Origin: Prevotellaceae bacterium
GTDB lineage: Bacteria > Bacteroidota > Bacteroidia > Bacteroidales > Bacteroidaceae
Direction of reading: 5' to 3'
Assembly (NCBI GenBank): GCA_022508665.1
Contig: JAFLUT010000004.1
Coordinates: 1 to 60,145, forward strand
Length of the DNA: 60,145 nt
Positions 25,703 through 36,874 of this stretch are shown here, in pieces. The translations under genes were made by a program, and so were the position numbers. Every line of letters starts with the position of its first letter. Positions within the stretch are counted from its first letter, which is position 1. The notes below the pieces were generated by a model. It searched no databases. It saw nothing but the letters and a program-made list of their open reading frames with translations, and was not told the DNA's origin.

Positions 25703-26044
25703 TCATTTTATCTCCAGATTATCATTGTCGAATGACTCTACGAAGTCGTTGATTATCTCCATATCCTCCATCATCAAAGGGCTTTCCTTGGACATTCCGA
25801 GACTTATTAGCATAGAAGTTCATGAACAAATTTCATCCTTCTTCTTTACCTCGTTAAATAAGCCTCTCATAAACATACTATTTCCATGCTATCTTCTATA
25901 TCCGCTTGATAAAGTATGCCCATTTTGCCAACAAGAATGGTATTCACGTCATTTTTATCGAAGTTAATCATCGAATCTTCATTTTGAATGAGCTAGTAAT
26001 CTGTCCAATTGAGAATCATTCACATATTTAGTTGTTATTACCAT
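25703..26044 (-). pseudogene. decayed small gene, several lesions
   Basis: Reading from an ATG at 26044, one frame gives MVITTKYVNDSQLDRLLAHS. After a shift another frame gives INFDKNDVNTILVGKMGILY and QADIEDSMEIV. A third, after another shift, gives GLFNEVKKKDEICS, an in-frame TGA, and then LGMSKESPLMMEDMEIINDF to the stop at 25703. Together these make a coherent protein of about 105 residues broken at three places. I cannot identify it. It lies at the downstream end of the long minus-strand block, where selection to keep genes intact seems weakest. Confidence 0.5.
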
Positions 26045-26128
26045 ATTGTGATTACTTTAATATGTGCAACCCGGATTAAGAGTAAATTTCATTCAGCTAC
26101 AATGAAAATTTTCACAATTCTAAAATCA

Positions 26129-28397
26129 TCAGTTTTCTACATCTTCCATGTCAATAAACATATTTTCGATTAACAGAGACGATAATGGGTCATTCTCTTT
26201 TTTACCCCGTTTAGCACGGAAAGATAATGTAAGTGGAAACTTATGCCCCTTTGAGTTTATAATGTATCCAATTGAGCTTGGTACAGTTCCATCCTCAAGA
26301 ATGTCTTCATTAATAATAATATAACATTCTTCTTTATCATTATAGTATCTAATTCTCGTAATATTACCCCAATCGTCATAATCAAAAACACGTTTTGCAT
26401 AATTAGGCCAAAATGGGAACGCCCAATAAAGACTGTATATAGTATCCCCCTTAAACATATCATTTTTACCAGCTCTTTTATTATCTATCAGTCCATTAAT
26501 GGCATGTAGAACTTGTCTTTCAATTATCGCTGGGTATTGTTTTGTTGAAATCACCAAGATTTGCCAAGTTACAGGATCTGTCATAATAGGAAATAGAGAT
26601 AAGTTGCTTGTCTTTATCATATGAATATTTAACATTATAGCCTCTTTCCCCATCATGCAAATGTTGTAAGATAAGAAGCCCTCCTTCATATCTAAATTCT
26701 GCGTAGCTATATCCTTCAGGACCTATTGCACTTCTTTTGTTACCATTTTCTGAAGGTATGGCATATTCAACACATGCGACCCTGTTGTCTTCATTATATT
26801 TGAAAAACTTATAGTATGAGACGTTATTGTCTCTGTCAAGGTGTGATTCACATTCTATGTATCCATTTTTTTATAGTCGTATCTAACATTGTCTACCAAT
26901 TGAGTTTTATTTATAATCAATGATTCCCCCTGCTTGTATCCAAATACCTTTTCTGTACGTTTCTGTTGAAGAATCCCTTTCGAAAAATGATATTTAGTAC
27001 GTATACACGAGGAGTCACTTGCCGTGAAAACATACTTATAAACCACTGGATACAAATGTTTAAATAGTGTGTGCTGTACTAGTCTTTGTCCCTTTGTGTG
27101 CCAAAGCGTATTCTCACTTAATTCGTAGTTAGTATAGTTATATTCTATTATATAGTTAATTGTCCGCATATAGGTATAATATCCTACATGTGTTATTCGT
27201 CCTATAGAGTCTCTTACAAGCGCCATTGCTATATGTTTGCGTGTATCTGTCATTGGCACGGCATTCTTTTCATTAGAAGCTTTGAACACTATTCTATTCA
27301 CATTCCCTGAACCATCTCTTTCTAAGTCGAAATGTGTGATATTGCAATATTTGTTCCCAAGCATATCCAGTAACGGGTCTTTGAATTCACTGAGAGTTTG
27401 GCGATTAAATGATAGTTCAGTTTTAAAATCTATTTTGTCAAGTTTTTCACCCGAAATCTGTTTGATGCGTTGTAAATTACCATATTCATTGTAACACTCT
27501 ATTCGTTCTGGCATATATAGAGAATCACGATATAAATATTTAAGACACACAATAGGGTAACGCACAAACGGAGTCGTTTGTTCCTCAAATTCTATTGGAT
27601 TACCAAACCTATTCTGATGAACCACGCGCAAAAGTTGCCAATGTCCTGCTTGTGGTTCTCCTAGTGGAATTCGTTTATACTCGAACCTAAAGCACTCTTG
27701 GAGCGTATCAACAGCACTCGCAGGAATCTCTCCGATACCTTTCAACCATTCAGATTGCCGACCTTCAACGTATTGGCCTTCTATGTAGTCTGAATAATAA
27801 ACTATGTGTGTACGATTAAACTCCCATGTTCCATAACCAATAGTTGCTAATGCTGCAATTGTCAAACAAAGAACCGACATCTTACATAAATATATCTTGT
27901 GTAGATAGTTATAAATCTCATTGGGATTATCTATTTCCAAGATCTTTGCAGCTATTAATGAAATAGCATATTCTTGATGTAGAAATGAAAAAAACATCGA
28001 TAGTTATAGCCTTTATATCCTTTAGACTTTCTTGTATAATGTCTGCATTCCCATTAATACAAATGGGAATGATGTAATCTTTCCAATCAACACCTCGATT
28101 TTCGCAAATCTTCTTGAACTCTGTGATTTCCAGTTCCACCCATTCGCTATTATAGTGTCTTGTACAAAGACATATTAGGTATTTCGAGTGCTGAAGATTT
28201 TCAGGTAATCCTTTTTCTTTTAAATCATTCACAGAAAGATTATACTGATCAAGAAACACTTCGCGAAGTGGGTGCTTCTCCAAAGAGAAGATCTTCGATG
28301 AGAATGTATCAAGCCGATACTTCAACCATTTTGCCCAGTATGTATCTTTATGTGAATAACTGATAAATGCTTTATATTTATATTGTTGACCTTTCAT
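26129..28397 (-). pseudogene. TIR-membrane-YD-type protein, frameshifted paralogue of 28459-31866
   Basis: The first frame (28397-27927) is a TIR domain (YKAFISYSHKDTYWAKWL, with the catalytic-type WVELE near residue 100). It is broken at a 7-base A/T run (27988-27994), after which the frame 27997-26855 continues with a membrane segment (VLCLTIAALATIGYGTW), then FEYKRIPLGEP, also present in the neighbour as FEYRRIPIGEP. A second 7-base run (26866-26872) shifts again into YIECESHLDRDNN, and a third break near 26521 leads to the end frame at 26129. The gene is thus a TIR protein related to its upstream neighbour, interrupted three times. Confidence 0.7.
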
Positions 28398-28458
28398 TAT
28401 ATTTCAAATCATAATTGTATTCACTTTCCCAATCGAGACGCAACGGGTTCAATGAGCA

Positions 28459-31400
28459 TTATAACGGATTGGAATAAATACTCCATCCTTCGTTTGCAAT
28501 GCTGTATATTACAAACGCTAACCAAACAATTGCTATCGGACACATGATTAGCATGTCTTTAGCCTCCTTAATTCTGTATTTCCTAACATGACGAGGAACT
28601 TTCAATATTGCAACTATTCTATGTATCAAAAGGTATAGAAGCACTAAAGAAACTGCGAAGCAAATGAGAGAAGCAACGAGACACAGTATCCAAGTATAAT
28701 TATATATGTTATAAGGTATCAGAGCAAAATGTAAGAGGAACCTCCTTAGATACAAGTAATCAAAACCCATGAGGAATATGACTCCAGCAGAGCAAAGAAG
28801 ATTCTGTGTGATGGTATTTGACAAAATATTTTTTAACCAAAACCAAAGAACTACCAATAATACAGCAAGGAAAAAGAAGCCCAAAATAATGTCCGCAGTA
28901 TCATATTTAAATCGATGGGAATCATATTTTCTCACATCTTTCTCTTTAGTTATATCGGCTTCTTCTTTACTTGCAATAGAATTTCCTTTATCATCATATG
29001 AAAAACTCTCTGTAATATTACCATCTTTGTCGTATTTTGCCCTCCAACGAGCATATCCATACTTACATGTACACAAAGAATCTTTTTCTGAATAAGATAA
29101 CATCTCTATCCTATTCCAATTTTTATCATATTTTGCCACCCAACGAGCATATCCTGTTTTGGGGTCATTACACAGATTCCTGTTTTCGTCATATGTACAA
29201 ATTTCTATAGGATCCATATTCTTGTTATATTGTATCACATAATAAGAATATCCAATATCAGTATTTATACAAGGGACACCGTCTTCATTATAATATACCG
29301 TTTTTAATAACAGTCCCCAGTTATTAAATTCAGATTTCCAAAAAGCAACGCCATTAGGACCTGCTTTTAAATTATTATTCACATCATATACAGCATACGA
29401 CAATTGGTTACCACGTTGATCAAATTCTTTAACCCACCAAGCGACTCCCGTAGAATCACTGCATATTTCACCGTTTACTCCGATGTTTACATATTCTATT
29501 TGATTGCCTCGAGAATCATATTTTGCATTCCATCCAGCAGTGCCATCTTTAGATACAACATGATTACCATTTTCATCAAAATAGCGAACCTGCGTTGCTC
29601 TTCCAAATTCGTCAAATTGCCATCGATAATCACATACCCCATAGATGTCTTTTGTCGGCTTACCATTAATGTCATAATAGATCCACCGTTTGATATTTCC
29701 CAAACTATCAGGGAATCGATCACATGATGCAAACTGCTCATTTGACAAACATAGATGTTCCATAATATCGTAATACTGAAATTGTATTAGATTACCCAAT
29801 TCGTCATATTGGTTTTTAACCTTATGAAATCCCCAATTATTCATACATGGTACATCATCAACGCCATAATATGCGAATTCTATGGGATTCCCCCTGTCGT
29901 TATAATGATATTTGATAGATGCAAAACCATTATTACATAAAGTCTTTTCGCCTTTAAGGTCATAAAATACATATTTTTGTGGAAAACCTCTATTGTCATA
30001 TTCTGTTTTTAATGAAGCGAACCCCATATTGTTTAAGCAGGCATTCCACTCGACATCAAAGAAATCCGTCTGAATGCAATTCCCATATCTATCGTATTTG
30101 TGTTTTCTACCAGAAACGCCTTCACCATTCTGAGCTAACCGCCCATTTAAGCCATAGAATGCCATATAAGTAGGATTTGCCCAGCGATCATACTCCACAG
30201 AAAGTTTTGCTATGCCGTAAATGTTTGCACAAGCTTTACCTGTTATGTCTTCGAAATGATTCTCTATCGGATTTCCTCTACTATCACATTTTATAATCAA
30301 CTTTGCATACCCTTCTCTATGTCTACATGGTTGTGAATTGTTGTCATAATAAGAAACGGACACAGGAAAACCATTGTTGTTAAACGTAATAATGGACTGA
30401 GAATAATTATCTTTATTAAAACACAAGTTACCGTCTGTACTATAATATTGTTCTTTTACAATGTTTCCCCATTTGTCACACATGGAAATCTTTTTTGTAA
30501 ATAATTCTTCATTTAATACAGGTTTGTCCTCTGAATTAAAATACTCCGTCTGACTTCTATTCCCCCATGTATCATATTGATTGTTTTGAATCGCCACGCC
30601 ATTACTTCTATTCAGAAGAATATCATTGATGGCATAGTATTTCGTAGACAAAACTCTACCCAAAGTGTCATTGACGAATACTTGCTTATAAACTCCATTT
30701 ACATCTGTCGTTTTACTTGATTCAATGTTATCAGCATTACTTGAATGATATGATTTGCTGATGACAAATCCATGACTGTCTCTTTCTAATACATATCGCT
30801 TAATTGAAGACTTGTGGATATTTACCACATCAGAAGGAACATGAGACATAGTTGAAGATGCCCCAAGATATCCAGATGCATCAGTATCAGTAATCCCGAT
30901 AAAGTCAACCAATGTCCCACGTACACCATCTTTACTGGAGACTTTCCATCTCATTAAAGCCTTTCCTGCTTTGTTTTGGAAGTCTATATGCTTTGGAGTC
31001 CCAGAAGAAGAGTTATAATCTATTTTCATTATAGCATAGCGATCATTAAGGTCACCATCTTGGTAATCCTGTGGAATACCAGCAGAATTAATCAATTCGA
31101 CTCTTGATAATCGCCATGAAAATGCATCAGGTTCACCTATTGGTATTCTTCTATATTCAAATCTGTATGAACGATATCTATGTTGAACAATAGATTCGTC
31201 TAGTTCGATAATACCTTCTGGTATTCCCCATCTATCAACATAATCCGCATAATATTTGTACAATGGTTTACTATAAAACCAATAGACCAGTCCTATAATA
31301 CATATCAATAATACAGAGATTGCGTTTTTTATTTTTCTTCTTAGAAGATAACGTTTATGTCGCCCCCATAGGATGTCAAATCTTAAATCAAGAATCTTTG

Positions 31401-31866
31401 CAAGAACCTTTACTAGTGCTTGTTGTTTACCTATTTCTTTAATGTTTATTCCCAATGGCTCGTCATGGAAATTATTAAATATCGGATGAAAGCATTCTTT
31501 CGAAGCATCTTCACAATGGGGTATGCCATCAACAATGAATGGAATAATATAATTCTCCCTGCCAAGTATCCTAAAATACTCTATTTCTTTTCCGACCCAG
31601 TCAGAACAAGCAGAATGAGGAGAGCATATCACAATAAGGAAATGAGAACGTTCCAATTCCTTATGCAATGAAAATGCCAATCCACCAGCACATAGATCTG
31701 TTTTATCTCGAAATACTGGTTTTATATGTTTGGGGAGTCTCGGAATCTCTTTTCGTATTGTAGATGGTATAGAATAATGTTCCAAATGGTTTTGTAACCA
31801 TATGGCCCATTTTTCATCTTCTCGTTTATAACTTATAAACGCTGAGTATTCAAAATCTGTCGACAT
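28459..31866 (-). CDS. giant TIR protein with YD-type repeats and membrane segments
   Basis: Residues 1-135 are a TIR domain: YSAFISYKREDEKWAIWL, then SDWVGKEIEYF with the Glu expected for NAD hydrolysis, and ENYIIPFIVDG. A membrane segment follows near 181-200. From about 395 to 1000 run roughly fourteen repeats of 40-46 residues of the pattern YD-x2-GN-x5-YYD-x6-C-x3-G-A, similar to RHS/YD or antitoxin-like MORN/WG scaffolds. Four hydrophobic segments end the protein. At 1135 residues it is intact. TIR domains of this kind act as NAD-consuming or cyclic-ADP-ribose-making effectors in anti-phage systems; a membrane-anchored, repeat-bearing TIR is unusual. Expression from the Block B transcript is assumed. 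Confidence 0.75.
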   Translation of the reverse strand: MSTDFEYSAFISYKREDEKWAIWLQNHLEHYSIPSTIRKEIPRLPKHIKPVFRDKTDLCAGGLAFSLHKELERSHFLIVICSPHSACSDWVGKEIEYFRILGRENYIIPFIVDGIPHCEDASKECFHPIFNNFHDEPLGINIKEIGKQQALVKVLAKILDLRFDILWGRHKRYLLRRKIKNAISVLLICIIGLVYWFYSKPLYKYYADYVDRWGIPEGIIELDESIVQHRYRSYRFEYRRIPIGEPDAFSWRLSRVELINSAGIPQDYQDGDLNDRYAIMKIDYNSSSGTPKHIDFQNKAGKALMRWKVSSKDGVRGTLVDFIGITDTDASGYLGASSTMSHVPSDVVNIHKSSIKRYVLERDSHGFVISKSYHSSNADNIESSKTTDVNGVYKQVFVNDTLGRVLSTKYYAINDILLNRSNGVAIQNNQYDTWGNRSQTEYFNSEDKPVLNEELFTKKISMCDKWGNIVKEQYYSTDGNLCFNKDNYSQSIITFNNNGFPVSVSYYDNNSQPCRHREGYAKLIIKCDSRGNPIENHFEDITGKACANIYGIAKLSVEYDRWANPTYMAFYGLNGRLAQNGEGVSGRKHKYDRYGNCIQTDFFDVEWNACLNNMGFASLKTEYDNRGFPQKYVFYDLKGEKTLCNNGFASIKYHYNDRGNPIEFAYYGVDDVPCMNNWGFHKVKNQYDELGNLIQFQYYDIMEHLCLSNEQFASCDRFPDSLGNIKRWIYYDINGKPTKDIYGVCDYRWQFDEFGRATQVRYFDENGNHVVSKDGTAGWNAKYDSRGNQIEYVNIGVNGEICSDSTGVAWWVKEFDQRGNQLSYAVYDVNNNLKAGPNGVAFWKSEFNNWGLLLKTVYYNEDGVPCINTDIGYSYYVIQYNKNMDPIEICTYDENRNLCNDPKTGYARWVAKYDKNWNRIEMLSYSEKDSLCTCKYGYARWRAKYDKDGNITESFSYDDKGNSIASKEEADITKEKDVRKYDSHRFKYDTADIILGFFFLAVLLVVLWFWLKNILSNTITQNLLCSAGVIFLMGFDYLYLRRFLLHFALIPYNIYNYTWILCLVASLICFAVSLVLLYLLIHRIVAILKVPRHVRKYRIKEAKDMLIMCPIAIVWLAFVIYSIANEGWSIYSNPL

Positions 31867-31912
31867 ATTGAACTTAATTTTTCCTTATATTCAACAATTT
31901 CGTATATATGCT

Positions 31913-34581
31913 CTACTCCAAAAAATATTCATATTTCTCATCTGATGTGAGTTTCGCATTATTGAATCTCTCAACTATAGAATAACATACATCTTTTAAG
32001 CGAGGGTATTTAAATTTCCAATTGTCTATTATTATATTAAGCCCATCGGGACTCAAACAAAAATTTTTTAAACATATTTTTTAAAAGTTGGGCATATAGT
32101 CTTGTATGTTAAAAGAATAAATTAGAGTCAGGTTATTCGCAGAGTATTCTGAAATAGTATAGTCAGCTTGAAGAACTAATATGGTGTTTTCATACTTATT
32201 GTATAGGATAGACAAGCCTTCATTAGAAAAACTTATTTCTCTAACAATTTCTATTTTTCTTACGTTTATTATGGATATATGCCCATTTTTCATTAACACT
32301 GTGCAAATACCATTTCCACAATCAATTACTTTAGAAATTTCATATTCCAAAGTTATTTCCCCCTTCTTCTTCTTTATATTCCACGCAATAATACTAATAC
32401 TACTAACAGAAAGTAATAGAGAGTATTTTTCAAGATACAAGATAGAATTAACTACGAAATGTTTACCTAATAAAAACTCCTCTTTTTTTTCTATGTCTAA
32501 AATCCTAATTTCATATGAAGGAAATGTAATTATGCCTAACATTTTACTACCCATTAAACACATATTACATGTTCTCTCAGCTTCTTTTCCAGAAAAAGGT
32601 AGAAAATTATCATCATTAACTGGTGTCGGATAATCAAATTTGTATTCATATACAAACCTTTTTAGACACTACATCCCATCCAAGTGTCATTCCATTTAAA
32701 TATGCTAAGTATAATAATTTCTTCCCGAAATCATAATCTATACAAACCAGTAATTCATTTTCAATAGAAGGTATTCTGTATTGACGAACTTTCAATTTAT
32801 AATCCCATATTTCAGCCTCTAAACGATATTGATTTTTAAAAGTTGCCAAACAAATAGTATACGAGGATTCTGGTATAAAAAAGCACTGTCTAAAAGAATA
32901 ATGAGAATGAAGGAAAAGAGATTTTCGCTGAGTTTCTCCTTTTTTTAGAATCATTACCGAACCATCCCCCAGTACGCCTGCTAACATATGTGAAGGCATC
33001 TTTGCTAAAACCTCGAATCTAAGTACATCATGTGTTTTTTTGAAATTTTTGGACGTAATAGAACTCATATCTATTGTTTTGCCATAAGCAGGAAATGCAA
33101 TAGAGCCAAACCAATCTATATTCAAATTAATATTCTTTTGATTTTGATATAAAGAAGGCTTAGTATAAGGAATTCTCATTTGACTTTTCTGTGTATTTAA
33201 GTCATGACTTTGCAGATATGCATTGGAAGAATAAAAAAACAGAACAGAATCATCGTCTGAGAAAAACAGAAACGGATTGACAATATCTGTATTCATATTT
33301 TCAAACTGCATTGTGGTCAACAAGTTGCCATTAATATCAAACAAATATGCTTCAGCAGAAACATCGACAACTGCTATCAGGTTCATTGAGTGGTTCATGA
33401 CAGCCTTTATAGGGAAAAAATGTTCCTTGTTATGAATACAAATTTTAAAGTATTTAGATGTTTCTAAATCATATACAATAACTAAAGTTTCCGAAGTTAA
33501 AACAAGTGTGTTATCGTCATCACTAAATGAAACACTTTTGATAGATATACCATTTTCTTTTTTAAAATTTTCTATTTTTATGGATTTCCATTTTTTTGTA
33601 TCCCATATTTCAAAACCTGTGTCAGTAGAAATCACAAGACTATTCTCCCTATGACCAAAGTCAATATCATAACAACAGAATGATTTAATATGTTTACCAT
33701 CTTTTACCTGAATAATATCAACCCAGTCATTCCATTCAGATGTAACAGCTATATAATCTCCATTGTTGCTAACATACAATTCATTGTCATTTTGAAAAAT
33801 TGGATTTCTCCATGTATGAAGAGGTGAATAGTCCACAGAAAAATGCAAGATATCATATATTTGCCTTAGAATACCAGCAACCTCTGGTACAAATGGTTTG
33901 TTTAAACGTTTCATATTTTTGGGGAAAACATAAGAACACAATCTAGCAGCCATATATATATCCCCCTCACTTAATTTGTTTCTACAGATTGATGCAACAA
34001 CTCGGCCTTGGTTGTACTGTAATGTCCATTTCTCTTTTTTCAGTTTTCTTTTTTTTGCATTCTCTTCTATGTCTCTGCCAAAGTGTATCAAAACGGAGAT
34101 TGAACATTCTAGCAACAACTTTAATTACAGCAGCGTCACGCCCCATTTCATTTATATTTGCTGCAAGTAATTCTTTGCTACCTGTAAGATTAAGTAACGC
34201 CTCTGGATAACACTCGATAGTAGCATCATTAGAAAAAGGAATTCCTTCGATAACAAAAGGAATAATATAATCGTTACGACCAAGATCAATAAAGGTTTGA
34301 GCTTCTTTGCACACCCATATACTTTTAGCACTACGAGGAGAGCATATTATTATTAACCATTCGGAACTGCGCAATGCATTGTTTATCTCTTCCGATAACA
34401 AGCCTGGAGTGAGGTCTGTTACATCACGAAAAGTGGGACGTATATATTTAGGCAAATCTGTTCGTCCGTTGAGATTAGCTGGAAAATGATAGTATTCCAA
34501 CTTATGCTGCAACCACTTTGCCCACTTTTCATCCTCACGTTTGTAGCTTATAAACGCGTAATACTCTTTACTCTCTTTCAT
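31913..34581 (-). pseudogene. TIR-WD40-like repeat protein, frameshifted
   Basis: The first frame (34581-33982) is a TIR domain with YYAFISYKREDEKWAKWL, SIWVCKEAQTF and NDYIIPFVIEG. An 8-base T run on the plus strand (34049-34056) breaks it; removal of one base joins WQRHRRECKK to KLKKEKWTLQYNQG in the next frame (34118-32646), which encodes beta-propeller-like repeats (VSNNGDYIAVTS, SFSDDDNTLVLTS). A 5-base run (32659-32663) shifts into the frame 32563-32081. After an in-frame TAA (32081-32083) the coding-like tail continues to a TAG at 31913. The whole is one TIR-propeller protein of about 890 residues; the run lengths could be real phase-variation or sequence error. Confidence 0.72.
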
Positions 34582-34617
34582 AATAAAAAACTCATTACAT
34601 CAACAAATACTATTGTG

Positions 34618-35892
34618 CTAATAATATAGTTTTTCTATTTCGTTCCAATGCTCCTTCTTGTATATATCAATAGACTTAAATGTTTCATGAATAACCATAT
34701 TAGGAGTGGTCATTACATCTAACTGAACATTAGACAACAAGTCTTTAATCCATGATGATTTTGAATGTTTCCTTTTCAGTATTCCATAGTTGTTCTTTAC
34801 AAATTCCTTCCAAACACAATCAAAATCGAAACTTTTTCTTATAACGATCTGAAGATCCTGATGTACTGTATTGTCTTGCAATTGTTTAATAAGAGAAGAG
34901 GCATTTTCCAAGAACATCGTTATTTGCTCTATTACCTCATTGCGGATATCATATTGTTTTAAAACATCACATTGAACAACGTGCCTCCAACATAAAGCCC
35001 TAAAATCATAGCTTATAACAGCTTTACGTAAAGATGAATTTGGTACTAAATCGCTCAATGTGTAAAACGGCCTAATGCCTATTTCAAACGTATAACAATT
35101 ATTGCCATCCATATCTTTCGACAAAAATGAAGATAGTGCATATGATTGAATAAGAGAAACCACATTGAATGGATTCTGTTGATATTCATTCTTTGTATAT
35201 AGACTTGGTTTTTGCAATCCCACATAAAAGAAATGTTCGTTACAAAATTGCGGATTAATTAATTTCAGATTAAACATTGTGAAATCTTTTGGTGTCAAAA
35301 AATTTCTTTCTTGATTGTACTTTTCAGAATCCAAGAATTCTCTTCCGCCAAAATCAAAATTAAAATATGGCAAGAAAACCAGATTGAGAACCCTAATGTC
35401 AGATACAGTTATTGCTTCTATTATCGATTGACGCACTCTACAATTATGCTTATTGGTGGAAGAAATAGAAAATGCAAAAGCAACAGTATCTCCCGAACAG
35501 ATTCTATTAATAATTAAGCCAAGGTTAGAATCATTAGACAGTAAAGAAGTGTCATCCACAAAGAAATATGGATTATCAACAACCATATATGATGCGGTGT
35601 GTGCACAGTGTGTCTGATAGTTTTTAATAGAGAATATACTTCGAGACACTATTTCTGAGTTAAACTTCCTATCAATAAAAATGGGAACAATTCTATATCC
35701 AGCACTTTGAACATATTCCTCAAAATAATACAAAATAGGTTCTATAACAGATGCTCCCGTACCGCCGATCATAAACAGATATAGAAACTTCCTTGCTCCC
35801 CAAGATGCCTCCATTCTAAGGGAGGAACCTATCGATTTCCATCCTTTAGAATTTATACCTTCTTTTTCTCCTATTGAAAATACTTTGCTCAT
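34618..35892 (-). CDS. tubulin-like NTPase-fold protein paired with a TIR protein
   Basis: The N-terminal segment KFLYLFMIGGTGASVIEPIL matches the Gly-rich GGTGA loop of bacterial tubulin-like (Tubulin_2) proteins, followed by YRIVPIFIDRK and by a second block with VAFAFSISS. No other enzyme motif is seen; residues 250-424 are helical. Its start overlaps the stop of the upstream TIR gene by four bases, so the two products are very probably made together and act together. If the fold call is right, a polymerising or nucleotide-sensing partner of the TIR effector is a reasonable hypothesis. The fold call is from one motif and needs structure prediction. Confidence 0.5.
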   Translation of the reverse strand: MSKVFSIGEKEGINSKGWKSIGSSLRMEASWGARKFLYLFMIGGTGASVIEPILYYFEEYVQSAGYRIVPIFIDRKFNSEIVSRSIFSIKNYQTHCAHTASYMVVDNPYFFVDDTSLLSNDSNLGLIINRICSGDTVAFAFSISSTNKHNCRVRQSIIEAITVSDIRVLNLVFLPYFNFDFGGREFLDSEKYNQERNFLTPKDFTMFNLKLINPQFCNEHFFYVGLQKPSLYTKNEYQQNPFNVVSLIQSYALSSFLSKDMDGNNCYTFEIGIRPFYTLSDLVPNSSLRKAVISYDFRALCWRHVVQCDVLKQYDIRNEVIEQITMFLENASSLIKQLQDNTVHQDLQIVIRKSFDFDCVWKEFVKNNYGILKRKHSKSSWIKDLLSNVQLDVMTTPNMVIHETFKSIDIYKKEHWNEIEKLYY

Positions 35893-36476
35893 AGATAAGA
35901 CCGTTTCAGTGCCCTATAAACTTCGATATGAAAAAACTCATCTGGAATCTCAAATGTTTTATTGCCTAATCCGATTCTTATTATTCCCGGCTTATTTGGA
36001 ATTGTATTTGCAATCCGAGCACCTGGTGCAATTGGTTGGATACGATCCCGCACCATTTTTTCCACCGTTATCTCAAAATTAGGTCCCATATCAATTGATG
36101 ACATTTGTACAGTTTTAATAAACTGTAGTTCTTCTGGAAGGTGATGTGGAAATGAATTAAATGAGTAATCAGGATTCACCGTAACTATTTTCCGCCCGGA
36201 TAAGTGAGCCTCGGTAATCTCTCTTCTCACCCAATCTCCTTGATTCTCACAACGAGTCAATGCATCAGCTGTAAGAATTAGCATAAAAACCTTGCATGTC
36301 CTAACTGCTGGTAATATTTCTTGTTCAAAATCGTTATCTCTAATCTCTGTATAATCAAAAAAAACATTATAACCATACAATTTCAATTCTTTTGATATTA
36401 GACGAGCAATATCACGTCCTTCGATATGACCTTCAGAATTCAATCTGCGGTAACTTATAAATATATCATATTGCAT
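35889..36476 (-). CDS. TIR-domain protein coupled to the tubulin-like gene
   Basis: Residues 1-135 form a TIR domain: MQYDIFISYRRLNSEGH, YNVFFDYTEIRDNDFE, and WVRREITEAH with the Glu expected for NAD glycohydrolase activity. The C-terminal 60 residues (GARIANTIPNKPGIIRIG and after) are a short extra unit. The gene ends with an ATGA overlap with the tubulin-like gene. A transposable element (36495-36855) sits just before its start, within the presumed transcript, leaving only about 18 bases between the element and the ATG; translation may therefore depend on the element's own end for its ribosome binding site. Confidence 0.85.
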   Translation of the reverse strand: MQYDIFISYRRLNSEGHIEGRDIARLISKELKLYGYNVFFDYTEIRDNDFEQEILPAVRTCKVFMLILTADALTRCENQGDWVRREITEAHLSGRKIVTVNPDYSFNSFPHHLPEELQFIKTVQMSSIDMGPNFEITVEKMVRDRIQPIAPGARIANTIPNKPGIIRIGLGNKTFEIPDEFFHIEVYRALKRSYL

Positions 36477-36494
36477 AACTGCTTTATTTAAGAC

Positions 36495-36855
36495 TATTGG
36501 TGTCCGCTAAAACTTTTACGAGTCGTTATTTCTTGTCTGCAATACCGAAAAATAGGCGTGGTGAATTTCATTTCAGAAAAGTAAGCTCCACTTTTCGGCA
36601 AGCATACGGCTGTCCGCTTAAAATGGCTTCTAATAGTTCCCAATAAACTTGCGATGTACCCTATTGTGGCTGGGGTTGGTGTTGTTTGTCGCTTTTTAAC
36701 CTTCTATTTTCGTTTATAGAAACGGCTGTCCGCTAAAATAATGCACATTATGAGCGGTTGGGGGCTTACTTTTGCGAAAACGGGAAAGAACAAACCTATT
36801 TATTGACTGGGGAGGCTGTATTTTGATGAGTTTAAAGTTTTAGCGGACACCAATA
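36495..36855. mobile_element. 361-bp MITE-like element with 9-bp target duplication
   Basis: The ends are 22-base perfect inverted repeats (TATTGGTGTCCGCTAAAACT then TT, at 36495-36516; its complement at 36834-36855). They are flanked by a direct 9-base duplication, atttaagac, at 36486-36494 and 36856-36864. No open frame for a transposase exists inside. Two internal copies of the terminal core, ggctgtccgct(t)aaaat (36608-36624 and 36724-36739), lie in the same orientation as the left end. This is a non-autonomous element that must have been moved by a transposase encoded elsewhere. It separates two TIR genes of the same strand. This element accounts for the non-coding gap 36477-36874. Confidence 0.9.
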
Positions 36856-36874
36856 ATTTAAGACATACTTACTA

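Noticed and set aside
25677..25967. 96-residue plus-strand open frame in the gap after the tyrosine phosphatase
   Set aside because: It is the antisense of a decayed minus-strand gene whose pieces read as coherent protein in three frames.
36495..36855. Promoter or regulatory RNA between two TIR genes
   Set aside because: The perfect inverted ends and flanking 9-base duplication show a transposable element; no promoter of the Bacteroidota type was seen pointing into the next gene.
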